A stretch of DNA of 24,132 nt from positions 1-24,132 of the forward strand of contig CAKUEU010000026.1 of the NCBI GenBank assembly GCA_934646865.1, read 5' to 3'. This stretch comes from an uncultured Collinsella sp. Its GTDB lineage: Bacteria > Actinomycetota > Coriobacteriia > Coriobacteriales > Coriobacteriaceae. The notes beneath the pieces are model-generated. The model was not told the DNA's origin. It ran no database searches and was given only the letters and a program-made list of their open reading frames with translations. Below are positions 13,735-20,746 of this stretch, in pieces (the first letter of the stretch is position 1; the number at the start of each line of letters is the position of its first letter). The translations under genes and the position numbers were made by a program.

Positions 13735-14091
13735 CTAATCGTCGGGGGTTTCGATCTCGATGCTCGCGATATCGAGCTCGCGGCCGTGCAGCAGACGCAC
13801 GTTGGCGCCTCCGCACTGGGGGCAGCGACAATGGAAACGGTCGTGGTCGAAGACCTCGCCGCAGTCCAAACACTCGCTTTGCGGATGAATCTCCTCCACG
13901 GCGAGCTCGCAGCCCTTCGTGAGCGGATCCTCGTCGCGAAACGTCTCCCAGGCAAAGTCGAGTGCCTCGCGCACGACCTCGGTCATATCCCCGATACGCA
14001 GCGTTACCAAAACGGCGCGCGAGGCCCCCGCCCCACGCGCCGCGCGAATCACTGTATCGAGTATGCCGTTGACAATGCCAACCTCGTGCAT
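13735..14091 (-). CDS. hypA: Hydrogenase maturation nickel metallochaperone HypA
   Basis: Binds nickel at its N-terminus and passes it, with HypB, to the hydrogenase large subunit. The 118-residue product starts MHEVGIV, with the nickel ligands His2 and Glu3, and has a structural zinc site formed by C74/C77 (ECLDCGEVF) and C90/C93 (CRCPQCGG). Length is normal. The ATG lies six bases after tatC stop, and a GAGGAG site overlaps the tatC end, so the two genes are probably coupled. The clustering with Tat genes is meaningful because many [NiFe] hydrogenases are Tat substrates. Confidence 0.95.
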   Translation of the reverse strand: MHEVGIVNGILDTVIRAARGAGASRAVLVTLRIGDMTEVVREALDFAWETFRDEDPLTKGCELAVEEIHPQSECLDCGEVFDHDRFHCRCPQCGGANVRLLHGRELDIASIEIETPDD

Positions 14092-14097
14092 ACCGAT

Positions 14098-14889
14098 TTA
14101 CTCCTCGTCGTCCTCGTCGTCCGAGAACAGGTCCAAACGGCTCACGAACAGGCCCTCCTTGCCCTCGCGCGCGGTAATGACCACGCGAGCGATGGCGAGC
14201 GAAATCTCGTAGAGCGAGAGCAGGGCGCCATACATGAGACCTAGCGTAACGGGCGAGCCGTCGGGCGTAATCACAGCCGAACCCACGAGCAGGCCTACGT
14301 ACACGTAGCGCCAGGCGCTGCGGAAGGCCGCATAGGACACGATGTGGAAAACGGACAGGTAGAAGATGATGAGCGGCAGCTCGAACGCCACACCAAAGCC
14401 GATCATAAAGAGCAGCTCCATGTTGACGTAGTTCTCCAGGTCGGGCAGCGCGGTGGCGACGGCCGAGGTCTCGCCGATGAGCCACTCAAAGCCCGCCGGG
14501 ATGATGATGAAGTAGCAGAAGATGGCACCCAGGAAGAACAGCACCGTCGAGGCGAGCACCGTGGGCACAACCCACTTGCGCTCGTTGGGGCGCAGTGCCG
14601 GCAGGAAAAATGCCAAGATCTGCCAGATGATCATGGGCGTGCACATGACCACGGCCATCTTGATGGCCAGCGAGAAGCGCAGTCCAAAGCCGCCGAGCGT
14701 GGTGGTGATGTAGAACTTACCGTCCGGCACAAAGGAGCGGATGGGGTCTTCCAGGATATCGAGCACCACGGGCGTGGCGAAATACAGCACGATAGCGGCG
14801 GCAAACACCGATACGACCACGATAGTCAGGCGGCGACGGAGCTCGCCCAGGTGATCGAAGAGCGGCATGCGCGCAGGTCCGATAGGCAT
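14098..14889 (-). CDS. tatC: Twin-arginine translocase subunit TatC
   Basis: Membrane receptor for twin-arginine signal peptides. The 263-residue product opens with the hallmark FDHLGELRRRL, has about six membrane helices in the usual arrangement, including FAAAIVLYFATPVVLDIL, and the PxxxW-type loop after helix 2 (MIIWQILAFFLPALRPNERK). The C-terminus is acidic. The ATG overlaps the tatA stop by one base (TAATG), so translation is coupled. It is followed closely by hypA. Confidence 0.95.
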   Translation of the reverse strand: MPIGPARMPLFDHLGELRRRLTIVVVSVFAAAIVLYFATPVVLDILEDPIRSFVPDGKFYITTTLGGFGLRFSLAIKMAVVMCTPMIIWQILAFFLPALRPNERKWVVPTVLASTVLFFLGAIFCYFIIIPAGFEWLIGETSAVATALPDLENYVNMELLFMIGFGVAFELPLIIFYLSVFHIVSYAAFRSAWRYVYVGLLVGSAVITPDGSPVTLGLMYGALLSLYEISLAIARVVITAREGKEGLFVSRLDLFSDDEDDEE

Positions 14890-15464
14890 TACTCATCGCC
14901 TCCCTTCGGGGCGTCGGCGGCAGCGGCGTCGTCCTCGGCTTCGAGCTCGCGAGCGAGCTGGTCGACGACGGCCTTGCGCTTGCGGGGACGACGGGCGTAG
15001 AGGTCAGCCGTCGTGGGCTCTGCCGGCTCGGGCTCCGGCTCCGGCTCGGCGGCGGGAGTGGGCTCGGCAGCGTCAGCCACGGACTCGACGGCGGGCTCGG
15101 CGCCCTCGGCCTCAGGCTCCTCGGCGGCACCCTCGCTTGCGGCCTTCTCGGCAGCAAGGCGGGCGCGACGCTCGGCAAAGGTCTCCTTCTTGGCGGGCGC
15201 AGCCGTCTCGGCGGCATCCTCGTCCGCATCGGAATCGTCATCGGCCGCTACGGCCTTCTTGGGCTTGACCGGCACCGACGCGGCCTCACTTACCGGATCG
15301 ATAATCTCGGACTGAACAACGGCCGTCATCTTTTCCTGCGTCTCGCGGAACTGACGGATGGCACGGCCGATCGTGCGGCCCATCTGCGGGAGCTTATCCG
15401 GGCCAAACAGCAAAAAGCCGAAGACCACGATGATCGCGAGCTCACCCTCTCCAATACCAAACAC
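14889..15464 (-). CDS. tatA: Twin-arginine translocase TatA/B family subunit
   Basis: Forms the protein-conducting part of the Tat pathway. The 191-residue product starts MFGIGEGELAIIVVFGFLLFGPDKLP: a short membrane helix, the FGPDKLP hinge, then an amphipathic helix (RTIGRAIRQFRET). The remaining ~130 residues are a disordered Ala/Glu/Pro tail, with a basic patch near the end (ARRPRKRK). This tail is longer than in typical TatA (60-90 residues) and closer to TatB length, so TatB is an alternative name. The GTG at 15462-15464 is chosen: GGAGG lies five bases upstream and the product starts exactly at the family N-terminus. An open extension of 15 codons upstream lacks support. Confidence 0.9.
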   Translation of the reverse strand: MFGIGEGELAIIVVFGFLLFGPDKLPQMGRTIGRAIRQFRETQEKMTAVVQSEIIDPVSEAASVPVKPKKAVAADDDSDADEDAAETAAPAKKETFAERRARLAAEKAASEGAAEEPEAEGAEPAVESVADAAEPTPAAEPEPEPEPAEPTTADLYARRPRKRKAVVDQLARELEAEDDAAAADAPKGGDE

Positions 15465-15539
15465 ACATACCTCCAAGGCTCGATGTGAGTCGAGCCCGCA
15501 CCGCGCCATTCGGCCGGAACTCGTCTATTCATTCGGTCA

Positions 15540-15545
15540 AGTATA
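15540..15545 (-). promoter_or_regulatory. -10 element of the tatA-tatC-hypAB-topA group
   Basis: TATACT on the minus strand about 75 bases before the tatA start. The same TATACT followed by T precedes the aminotransferase gene. A clear -35 is not seen. A 6-bp hairpin (CGGACG/CGTCCG, 15551-15568) lies just upstream. Confidence 0.4.
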
Positions 15546-15617
15546 GCGCCCGGACGCCAAAACGTCCGAGCGCATCACAAACATATGCCAAACGGCACGC
15601 CCTTTTGGGGGCAAAGA

Positions 15618-15932
15618 TTATGCAGCGGTGATCGAAATCTCCTGGTCGACACCCAACAGCTGGACCACGCGCATCACCGGGGGCTGCACATTGGTGCAGC
15701 TAAAGCGCTTGCCGTGGTCGACCGCGTGGTGCGCGGCGCCCACGAGCACGCCAATGCCCGTCGAATCGATGTAGCTCACCTGAGCAAAATCGAGCTCAAC
15801 GGCCTCGGTGGGCTGCTCGAGCGCCAGGTCGATGGCATTGCGCAGGCTATCGGCGTTAGAGATATCGATCTCGCCGGTTACCTTAATGGTGTAGAGCTCT
15901 GGCGTGGGGTTGGTGGAAATACCCAAATCCAT
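15618..15932 (-). CDS. STAS-domain anti-sigma factor antagonist
   Basis: A single STAS domain of 104 residues of the SpoIIAA/RsbV type. Such proteins bind an anti-sigma kinase when unphosphorylated and release an alternative sigma factor. The domain shows YTIKVTGEIDISNADSLRNAI and the phosphorylation loop SYIDSTGIGVLV with candidate Ser57 (D-S-T). The ATG at 15930-15932 has AAAGGAG seven bases upstream. No partner kinase or sigma gene is next to it. It lies 51 bases after the aminotransferase gene in the same direction and may share its transcript. The family is sure, the pathway is not. Confidence 0.9.
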   Translation of the reverse strand: MDLGISTNPTPELYTIKVTGEIDISNADSLRNAIDLALEQPTEAVELDFAQVSYIDSTGIGVLVGAAHHAVDHGKRFSCTNVQPPVMRVVQLLGVDQEISITAA

Positions 15933-15983
15933 GTATACGCTCCTTTACGTATCGAAAGTGCGGATAGTACGGGAAGCCGCGCG

Positions 15984-17288
15984 TTAGGCGCGCTCGGCAC
16001 GCGCAAGCTCGGCAGCGACGAGCTTGACAGCCAGCACCAGCACATCGAGCGCGGCCTCCAGGTCCTCGACCGTGGGATAGCTCGGCGCGATGCGGATGTT
16101 GGTGTCGCGCGGATCCTTGCCATAAGGCCAGGTAGCACCGGCCGGCGTGAGCTTAACGCCCAGCTCGGCGCAGAGCGCGGCGACTTTCTGGGCCGAGCCC
16201 TCGGGACCATCGAAGCTCACGAAGTAACCGCCGCGGGGGTGCGTCCAGGTGGCGCAGCCCGTGTCGCCCAGGCCCTCGGTGAGTTTGTGCTCAACGGCCT
16301 CAAAGCGCGGGCGCAGGAACTCGGCGTGCTTCTTCATGTGCTCCTTAACCGCCTCGAGGGTAGGAAGGAAACGCACGTGGCGCAGCTGGTTGAGCTTGTC
16401 GGCGCTGATCAGGCCGGCCTTCAGACGCTTGGAGAACTCGGCGATCACAGCGGGGCTCGCGCCGATAAAGCCGATGCCGGCGCCCGGGAAGGTGATCTTG
16501 GACGTCGAGGCGAAGGCCACCACGCGGTCCTCGGTGCCCGCGGCGCGGGCGAGGTCGAAGATGTTGGCGAGCTCGTCGGTCTCGTCGTACAGGTCGTGCA
16601 CGCAGTAGGCGTTGTCCCAGAAGATGCGGAAATCGGGCGCGGCCGTGGACATCTCGACCAGGCGGCGCACGGTGTCCTCGCTAAAGGTAATGCCCGTGGG
16701 GTTGGAGTACTTGGGCACGCACCAGATGCCCTTGATGGAATCGTCAGCGGCAACGAGGCGCTCGATCTCGTCCATGTCGGGACCGTTGTCGGTCATCGCG
16801 ACGGGGATGTTCTCGATGCCCAGGTCGGCGGTGATGCCAAAGTGGCGATCGTAGCCGGGAACGGGGCACAGGAACTTGACCTTCTTGCCGTCGTGCGCGG
16901 CCTCGTAGGCGTCCCAGGGCTCGCTGCCGCACGAACCGCAACGCCAGAACATACCGGCGATATCGTGCTCGATCAAAAGGCTCGACGAACCCAGCACGAG
17001 CGTCTGCTCGGCGGGGCAGCCCAGGAACTCCCCTGCCAGCTTGCGTGCCGAGGGAATGCCCTCGAAGCAGCCATAGTTGGAGCAGTCGACGTTGCCGTCG
17101 TGCAGGTCGGCATTGGCATTGAGGATATCGAGCATGGGGCGCGAGATGTCCACCTGGGCGGGCGACGGCTTGCCGCGGGCCATGTCGAGCGCCAGGCCCT
17201 TGGCCTTGACCTCGGCGACCTCGGCCTTGAGCGCCTCGATGGCGGCATCGAGTTCGGTGGTTTCCATCTTCTGGTAGATCGTCTGCAT
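15984..17288 (-). CDS. Aspartate-type aminotransferase (PLP fold type I)
   Basis: Transfers amino groups between an amino acid, probably aspartate, and a 2-oxo acid in the cytoplasm. The 434-residue product resembles the actinobacterial/Gram-positive aspartate aminotransferase subgroup (Asp_aminotransf, PF12897-like). Visible PLP-site features are SNPTG (195-199, Asn196), D225 and Y228 in FWDNAYCVHDLYDE, and the Schiff-base Lys264 in STSKITFPGAG. The C-terminal DTNIRIAPSYPT holds the substrate-carboxylate Arg. The N-terminal MARGKPSPAQVDISRPM block is typical of this subgroup. The ATG at 17286-17288 has AAAGG about ten bases upstream; METTEL seven codons later is a weaker alternative. Substrate specificity is by analogy. 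Confidence 0.9.
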   Translation of the reverse strand: MQTIYQKMETTELDAAIEALKAEVAEVKAKGLALDMARGKPSPAQVDISRPMLDILNANADLHDGNVDCSNYGCFEGIPSARKLAGEFLGCPAEQTLVLGSSSLLIEHDIAGMFWRCGSCGSEPWDAYEAAHDGKKVKFLCPVPGYDRHFGITADLGIENIPVAMTDNGPDMDEIERLVAADDSIKGIWCVPKYSNPTGITFSEDTVRRLVEMSTAAPDFRIFWDNAYCVHDLYDETDELANIFDLARAAGTEDRVVAFASTSKITFPGAGIGFIGASPAVIAEFSKRLKAGLISADKLNQLRHVRFLPTLEAVKEHMKKHAEFLRPRFEAVEHKLTEGLGDTGCATWTHPRGGYFVSFDGPEGSAQKVAALCAELGVKLTPAGATWPYGKDPRDTNIRIAPSYPTVEDLEAALDVLVLAVKLVAAELARAERA

Positions 17289-17330
17289 GGGGTGCGACCT
17301 TTCGCGAAGCGGTACGTTGCAGTTCGTCTA

Positions 17331-17336
17331 AGTATA
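17331..17336 (-). promoter_or_regulatory. -10 element of the aminotransferase gene
   Basis: TATACT on the minus strand, 42 bases before the ATG. The -35 region is poor. It is followed by TA, like the -10 element of tatA. Confidence 0.4.
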
Positions 17337-17446
17337 GACCGCCATCGCCGCAACGTTATGAAGCCGTGATAGATTAAGTCCATCGCAATGAATTACGACA
17401 TCGCCGCGTGCTCCATGTGGCGGCGCCATTCGCCCAAGGAGGCACT

Positions 17447-17701
17447 ATGGAATACGGTTCGCTTCAGGCCGAGGAGTTCGGCGACCTGCAGCGCCTAGTC
17501 GACGGGCTGTTTTACGACCGCCACGCCATCGACCGCTTGGACCTGATTGTGCAGGCCGAGATCTTGGACCTGGCACCCGACCTCATGGAGATCGTCAACC
17601 TTTTGCCACCCGGTTACTACGACCGTCAGTCACTTTGCGACCAGCTCAACTCGGCCTTGGCCGCCCACGGCTGGGGCGCCGTCTACGGAACGGTGGAATA
17701 G
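17447..17701 (+). CDS. Small acidic protein of unknown function
   Basis: An 84-residue, acidic, probably helical cytoplasmic protein (MEYGSLQAEEFGDLQRLVD...). I do not recognise a family. There is no signal peptide or membrane helix, and no cysteine cluster. It is believed real because AAGGAGG lies four bases before the ATG, codon choice is GC-rich in third positions like its neighbours, and it is divergent from the aminotransferase gene with room for promoters between. The segment LDLIVQAEILDLAPDLMEIVNLLPPGYYDR suggests a compact helical domain. An earlier in-frame ATG at 17408 has no binding site and is not preferred. Confidence 0.72.
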   Translation: MEYGSLQAEEFGDLQRLVDGLFYDRHAIDRLDLIVQAEILDLAPDLMEIVNLLPPGYYDRQSLCDQLNSALAAHGWGAVYGTVE

Positions 17702-17761
17702 GCCTCGATGCCCGTCATCTAACCCATTTCCCGGCTCTGGCGAGGTCCGTTCTAGGTGCTG

Positions 17762-17989
17762 TGTGCAAAAAAGGGCAAATATGAGTACTGTTACCTTTTT
17801 AGTAGCAGCGATTTTAGGCAAAAACGGCCCGCTTTGGCCTTGTTCGCCCTCATTATGAGGACCTCGTCGTCAGTTTCTGATCCACTGTTCACTCGTTAAC
17901 GTACAGATTGCATGATTATGTCCATTATTTTTCGCACGTAAAATGAAACGCCGTTTGTGACAGTACTCACAAACGGCGTTTTTTGCACA
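17762..17989. repeat. ~228-bp inverted-repeat element, copy 2
   Basis: Homologous to the element at 3148-3364: the left side shares CTGTG-GC-AAAAA..GGCAAATATGAGTACTGT and ...TTTAGTA-CAG, and the right side shares GTGACAGTACTCA. Its ends are an exact 11-bp inverted repeat TGTGCAAAAAA (17762-17772) and complement (17979-17989). Both copies share left flank CTAGGTGCTGTG-like and right flank AGGGCAT. The right arm has been remodelled into a terminator hairpin. It fills most of the gene-free stretch 17702-18031. Confidence 0.75.
17947..17984. terminator. Intrinsic terminator at the end of repeat copy 2
   Basis: A perfect 14-bp stem (AACGCCGTTTGTGA 17947-17960, complement 17967-17980) with the 6-base loop CAGTAC is followed on the plus strand by six T. 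On the minus strand it is followed by TTTCATTTT, so it may also terminate nhaA (stop at 18032). Confidence 0.85.
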
Positions 17990-18031
17990 CGAGGGCATCC
18001 GGGGCATGTCCGGCCCCTGTTTTTTGCGCTC

Positions 18032-19390
18032 TTACTCGTCCTTGGGCGCGGGATGTTTGCAGACCACGCTCATGTAGATCATGCCGAGCACGGCGGCGGT
18101 GACCGAACCGGCAAGGATGGCGGCCTTGGCAGCCAGAACCTCGAACTGAGCCGTCGGGAAGGCAAGACCACTGATGAGAATCGACATGGTAAAGCCGATA
18201 CCGCCCAGAATGCCCACACCGGCGATCATGTGCCAGTTGACGTTGTGCGGCAGCTCGGAAATCTTGAGCTTGACCAGCGCGAACGTCATGCCAAAGATGC
18301 CAATCGGCTTGCCCAGCAGCATACCAAAGTACACGCCGAGCGTCACCGGGTCGGTGAGCAACGTGCTCATGTCCACGCCCACCAGGCGAACCTGCGCGTT
18401 GACGAACGCAAAGATCGGCAGGATCACAAAGTTGACCGGCGTGGAAATCAGGCGCTCCATGCGGATGAGCGGCGGGGTCACGCGGTGCATGACACGCTCG
18501 ACCTTGGTGGTCGAGACGGTAAAGTCGTGCTGACCCAGGATGTGCGCCTCGTCGTCGTAGCGGTCGTCGAGCAGCGGCAGGCACTCGCCCAGCCAATCGG
18601 TCAGGCTGTCGAGCTTGACGCCGCACTTGGCCGGGATGGTAAAGGCCAGGATGACGCCGGCGAGCGTGGCATGCACGCCGCTCTTGAACATGCAGAACCA
18701 CAGCACAAGGCCCAGCACCGAATACGGGGCAAGACGGTAGTGCTGCGTCTTGTTGAGCCACACGAGCGCGCAGGTCACAACCGCAGCGGCGCCCAGCCAA
18801 AACGGATTGGGGCTCTGGCCGTAGAAGATGGCGATGGCGGCGATGGAGATCAGGTCGTCGGCAATGGCGAGCGTCGAGAAGAACACGCGCACGCCGTTGG
18901 GCACGCGATTGCCCAAAAGCGACAGCACGCCCAGTGCAAAGGCGATATCGGTTGCCATGGGGATGGCCCAACCGTTGCGAGCGCCGGCATGGTTAAAGAT
19001 CAGGTAGATGCACGCGGGAACGACGACGCCGCCCACGGCGGCCAGCATGGGGAGCATGGCCTGGCGCGGGTTCTTGAGCTCGCCGACCGTCATCTCGTAC
19101 TTAAGCTCAATGCCCACCAGCAAAAAGAAGATCGCCATGAGGAAGTCGTTGACGAAAAGCTCAACGGTGAGGCCGGCCGTAAAATGCCCTAGGCCCACGT
19201 ACAGCGGGGTCTCCAAAAAGTGATGGATAGCCTCGTAGGCATCGGTGTTGGCGCAGATGACGGCGGCGATGGCGGCGAAGACCATGACGGCGGCAGAAAT
19301 CGTGCCGTTCTCGGCGATGCGCTCCCAAATGTCGTGACGTTCAAAACGCTTGCGCTCGCGGACGTTGAACAGCTGCTCGGGTGCTGCCAT
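18032..19390 (-). CDS. nhaA: Na+/H+ antiporter NhaA
   Basis: Exchanges cytoplasmic Na+ (or Li+) for external protons across the inner membrane. The 452-residue, multi-helix product carries the family blocks FFLLVGIELKYEM, WAIPMATDIAFALGVLSLL (with Asp148 at the conserved helix IV site) and STLAIADDLISI (Asp178/Asp179, equivalent to the ion-binding Asp pair of E. coli), and the C-terminal GGIGFTMSILIS. It is about 60 residues longer than the E. coli protein, with a longer hydrophilic N-terminus, an insert near residues 275-300 and a short charged tail. The ATG at 19388-19390 has AAAGGAG six bases upstream. A terminator-like hairpin stands in its leader. Confidence 0.93.
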   Translation of the reverse strand: MAAPEQLFNVRERKRFERHDIWERIAENGTISAAVMVFAAIAAVICANTDAYEAIHHFLETPLYVGLGHFTAGLTVELFVNDFLMAIFFLLVGIELKYEMTVGELKNPRQAMLPMLAAVGGVVVPACIYLIFNHAGARNGWAIPMATDIAFALGVLSLLGNRVPNGVRVFFSTLAIADDLISIAAIAIFYGQSPNPFWLGAAAVVTCALVWLNKTQHYRLAPYSVLGLVLWFCMFKSGVHATLAGVILAFTIPAKCGVKLDSLTDWLGECLPLLDDRYDDEAHILGQHDFTVSTTKVERVMHRVTPPLIRMERLISTPVNFVILPIFAFVNAQVRLVGVDMSTLLTDPVTLGVYFGMLLGKPIGIFGMTFALVKLKISELPHNVNWHMIAGVGILGGIGFTMSILISGLAFPTAQFEVLAAKAAILAGSVTAAVLGMIYMSVVCKHPAPKDE

Positions 19391-19399
19391 GGGCGGCTC

Positions 19400-19420
19400 C
19401 TTTCACGGGAAGGCTCCCGT
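19400..19420 (-). other. Small hairpin next to the nhaA ribosome binding site
   Basis: ACGGGA and TCCCGT pair around GCCT on the minus strand, just upstream of AAAGGAG. It could modulate nhaA translation; the stem is only 6 bp. Confidence 0.35.
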
Positions 19421-19423
19421 CTT

Positions 19424-19459
19424 AAAAAAGCACGGCCCGCCAAATCGGCGGCGCCGCGC
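19424..19459 (-). terminator. Terminator-like hairpin in the nhaA leader
   Basis: On the minus strand GCGCGG-C-CCGCC (19447-19459, with one bulged G) pairs with GGCGG-G-CCGTGC (19430-19441), including one G-U, and is followed directly by six T (19424-19429). ppaC already has its own terminator further upstream, so this one lies inside the likely nhaA 5' leader and may act as an attenuator. Confidence 0.65.
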
Positions 19460-19597
19460 TCTAACGTATTACGCTTGCATCTAGCCTACCCTGCGCGACA
19501 AGCGCGCAAGCTCGGCCGAAAAGCGGAACCACAGGTTGAACATTATTTGCTCAACGGCACGGGCGCGCCTGTCCAAGAGACAACGCGGCGCGTGCAC

Positions 19598-19637
19598 AAA
19601 AAACGACCGGAGCGCGGAGCGTCCGCGGTCCGGTCGT
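19598..19637 (-). terminator. Intrinsic terminator after ppaC
   Basis: ACGACCGGA (19629-19637 on the minus strand) pairs over nine bases with TCCGGTCGT (19603-19611), and the loop itself can pair further (CCGCGGA with TCCGCG). Six T follow (19598-19603). It starts 20 bases past the ppaC stop. Confidence 0.88.
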
Positions 19638-19656
19638 TGCGTTAGGTCAAAAGAAC

Positions 19657-20580
19657 CTAGCAGGCGGCCATGATGGGGGCAGCGACCTGCTTCTTACGGG
19701 AGAGGACACCCGGCATCCAAACGCCGTCGTGCTCGTCGGCAATGCCCAGGCCCTTCTGAGCGGCCTCGGTCTCGCCCTCGAGCAGGACCTGCGAGCCCTC
19801 CTCCATGATGTCAGTGATGCACAGGACGATGCCGTCGGCACCCTTCTCGGCGGCGTAAGCGCGCATGGCCTCGCGGATCTCGTCGATCATGCCGAGCGCG
19901 CGGGTCTTGTCGACGGTCTCGTACTGGCCGATGAGCAGCTTCTTGCCGGCGGGCTCGAACATCTTGATGTCGTTGCCGACCATCTCGGCAGCGGTGAAGG
20001 AGCCGGACGGACGGGTGAGGAAGACCTCCATGCCAAACTTGACCGGGTCGACGCCCACCTGCTCGCCGAGCTTGGCGGCGACGGCGCGGTCGACATCGGT
20101 GGTGGTGGGGCTCTTGAGCATGAGCGTGTCGGTCATCATGGCCGAGAGCAGCAGCTTGGCCTGGACGTCGGAAAGCTCAACGCCGAGCACGCCGGCGAGC
20201 TTGGTGACGATGGTGCAGCTGGAGCCCCAGGGCAGGCAGATGTAGTGCAGCGGGCCGGCGGTCTCGAAGTCGCCGATGCGGTGATGGTCGACAACGCCAA
20301 AGACCGTGGCGTCCTTAAGGCCGGCGACGGACTGGGCGGACTCGTTGTGGTCGGTGAGGACGACGAGCTGACCGGCCTCGACGGACTCGATCACGCGGGG
20401 CTCGGCAATGCCGGCATCGGCGAGCAGCTTGGCGGACTCGGCCGGAAGCTGGCCAAGGGCGCAGGCCTCGTAGGTGTTGCCGGCATACTCAACCTGGTTG
20501 AGCAGCTGAGACAGGACGACGGCGCTCATGATGGCGTCGTTATCGGGGTTCTGGTGACCAAAGACAAGAACGTTTGCCAT
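19657..20580 (-). CDS. ppaC: Manganese-dependent inorganic pyrophosphatase (family II)
   Basis: Hydrolyses pyrophosphate to two phosphates, pulling biosynthetic reactions forward. The 307-residue product has the DHH-family metal motifs: GHQNPDNDA (His9, Asp13, Asp15), DHN (77-79) and DHH (98-100). The C-terminal DHHA2 domain holds the substrate-binding SRKKQ (294-298). There are no CBS regulatory domains, so it is the short, unregulated form. The ATG has GGAGG about seven bases upstream. It is flanked by its own terminator and is probably monocistronic. A possible -10, TACCAT, lies at 20619-20624. Confidence 0.96.
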   Translation of the reverse strand: MANVLVFGHQNPDNDAIMSAVVLSQLLNQVEYAGNTYEACALGQLPAESAKLLADAGIAEPRVIESVEAGQLVVLTDHNESAQSVAGLKDATVFGVVDHHRIGDFETAGPLHYICLPWGSSCTIVTKLAGVLGVELSDVQAKLLLSAMMTDTLMLKSPTTTDVDRAVAAKLGEQVGVDPVKFGMEVFLTRPSGSFTAAEMVGNDIKMFEPAGKKLLIGQYETVDKTRALGMIDEIREAMRAYAAEKGADGIVLCITDIMEEGSQVLLEGETEAAQKGLGIADEHDGVWMPGVLSRKKQVAAPIMAAC

Positions 20581-20618
20581 GGATATCCTCCACTTGATAT
20601 GTGTACTTGGACGTAGCT

Positions 20619-20624
20619 ATGGTA
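20619..20624 (-). promoter_or_regulatory. Possible -10 element for ppaC
   Basis: CTACCATAGC on the minus strand, about 39 bases before the ppaC ATG. It matches the TACCAT found before comF and glk. No -35 stands out. Confidence 0.3.
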
Positions 20625-20698
20625 GCACGCTGGCGCCGAGCCTTCGCAGACGGAAGGGCCGCGGCGCAATTTGGGGCAAGCCTGGGGGCCAAGTCTGT

Positions 20699-20746
20699 CC
20701 CCCTTGCACCAGGTTGGTGCAAAGTAACCTGACCCCCTTGCACCAG
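20699..20746. repeat. Short repeat pair with internal hairpin
   Basis: The 14-mer CCCCCTTGCACCAG occurs at 20699-20712 and again at 20733-20746. Between them TTGCACCA/TGGTGCAA (20704-20711, 20715-20722) forms an 8-bp hairpin. It abuts the glk stop and has no T run. Confidence 0.65.

Noticed and set aside
15585..17369. 594-codon plus-strand open frame
   Set aside because: Lies opposite the STAS and aminotransferase genes, both with clear motifs; it spans their gap only because GC-rich DNA rarely has stops.
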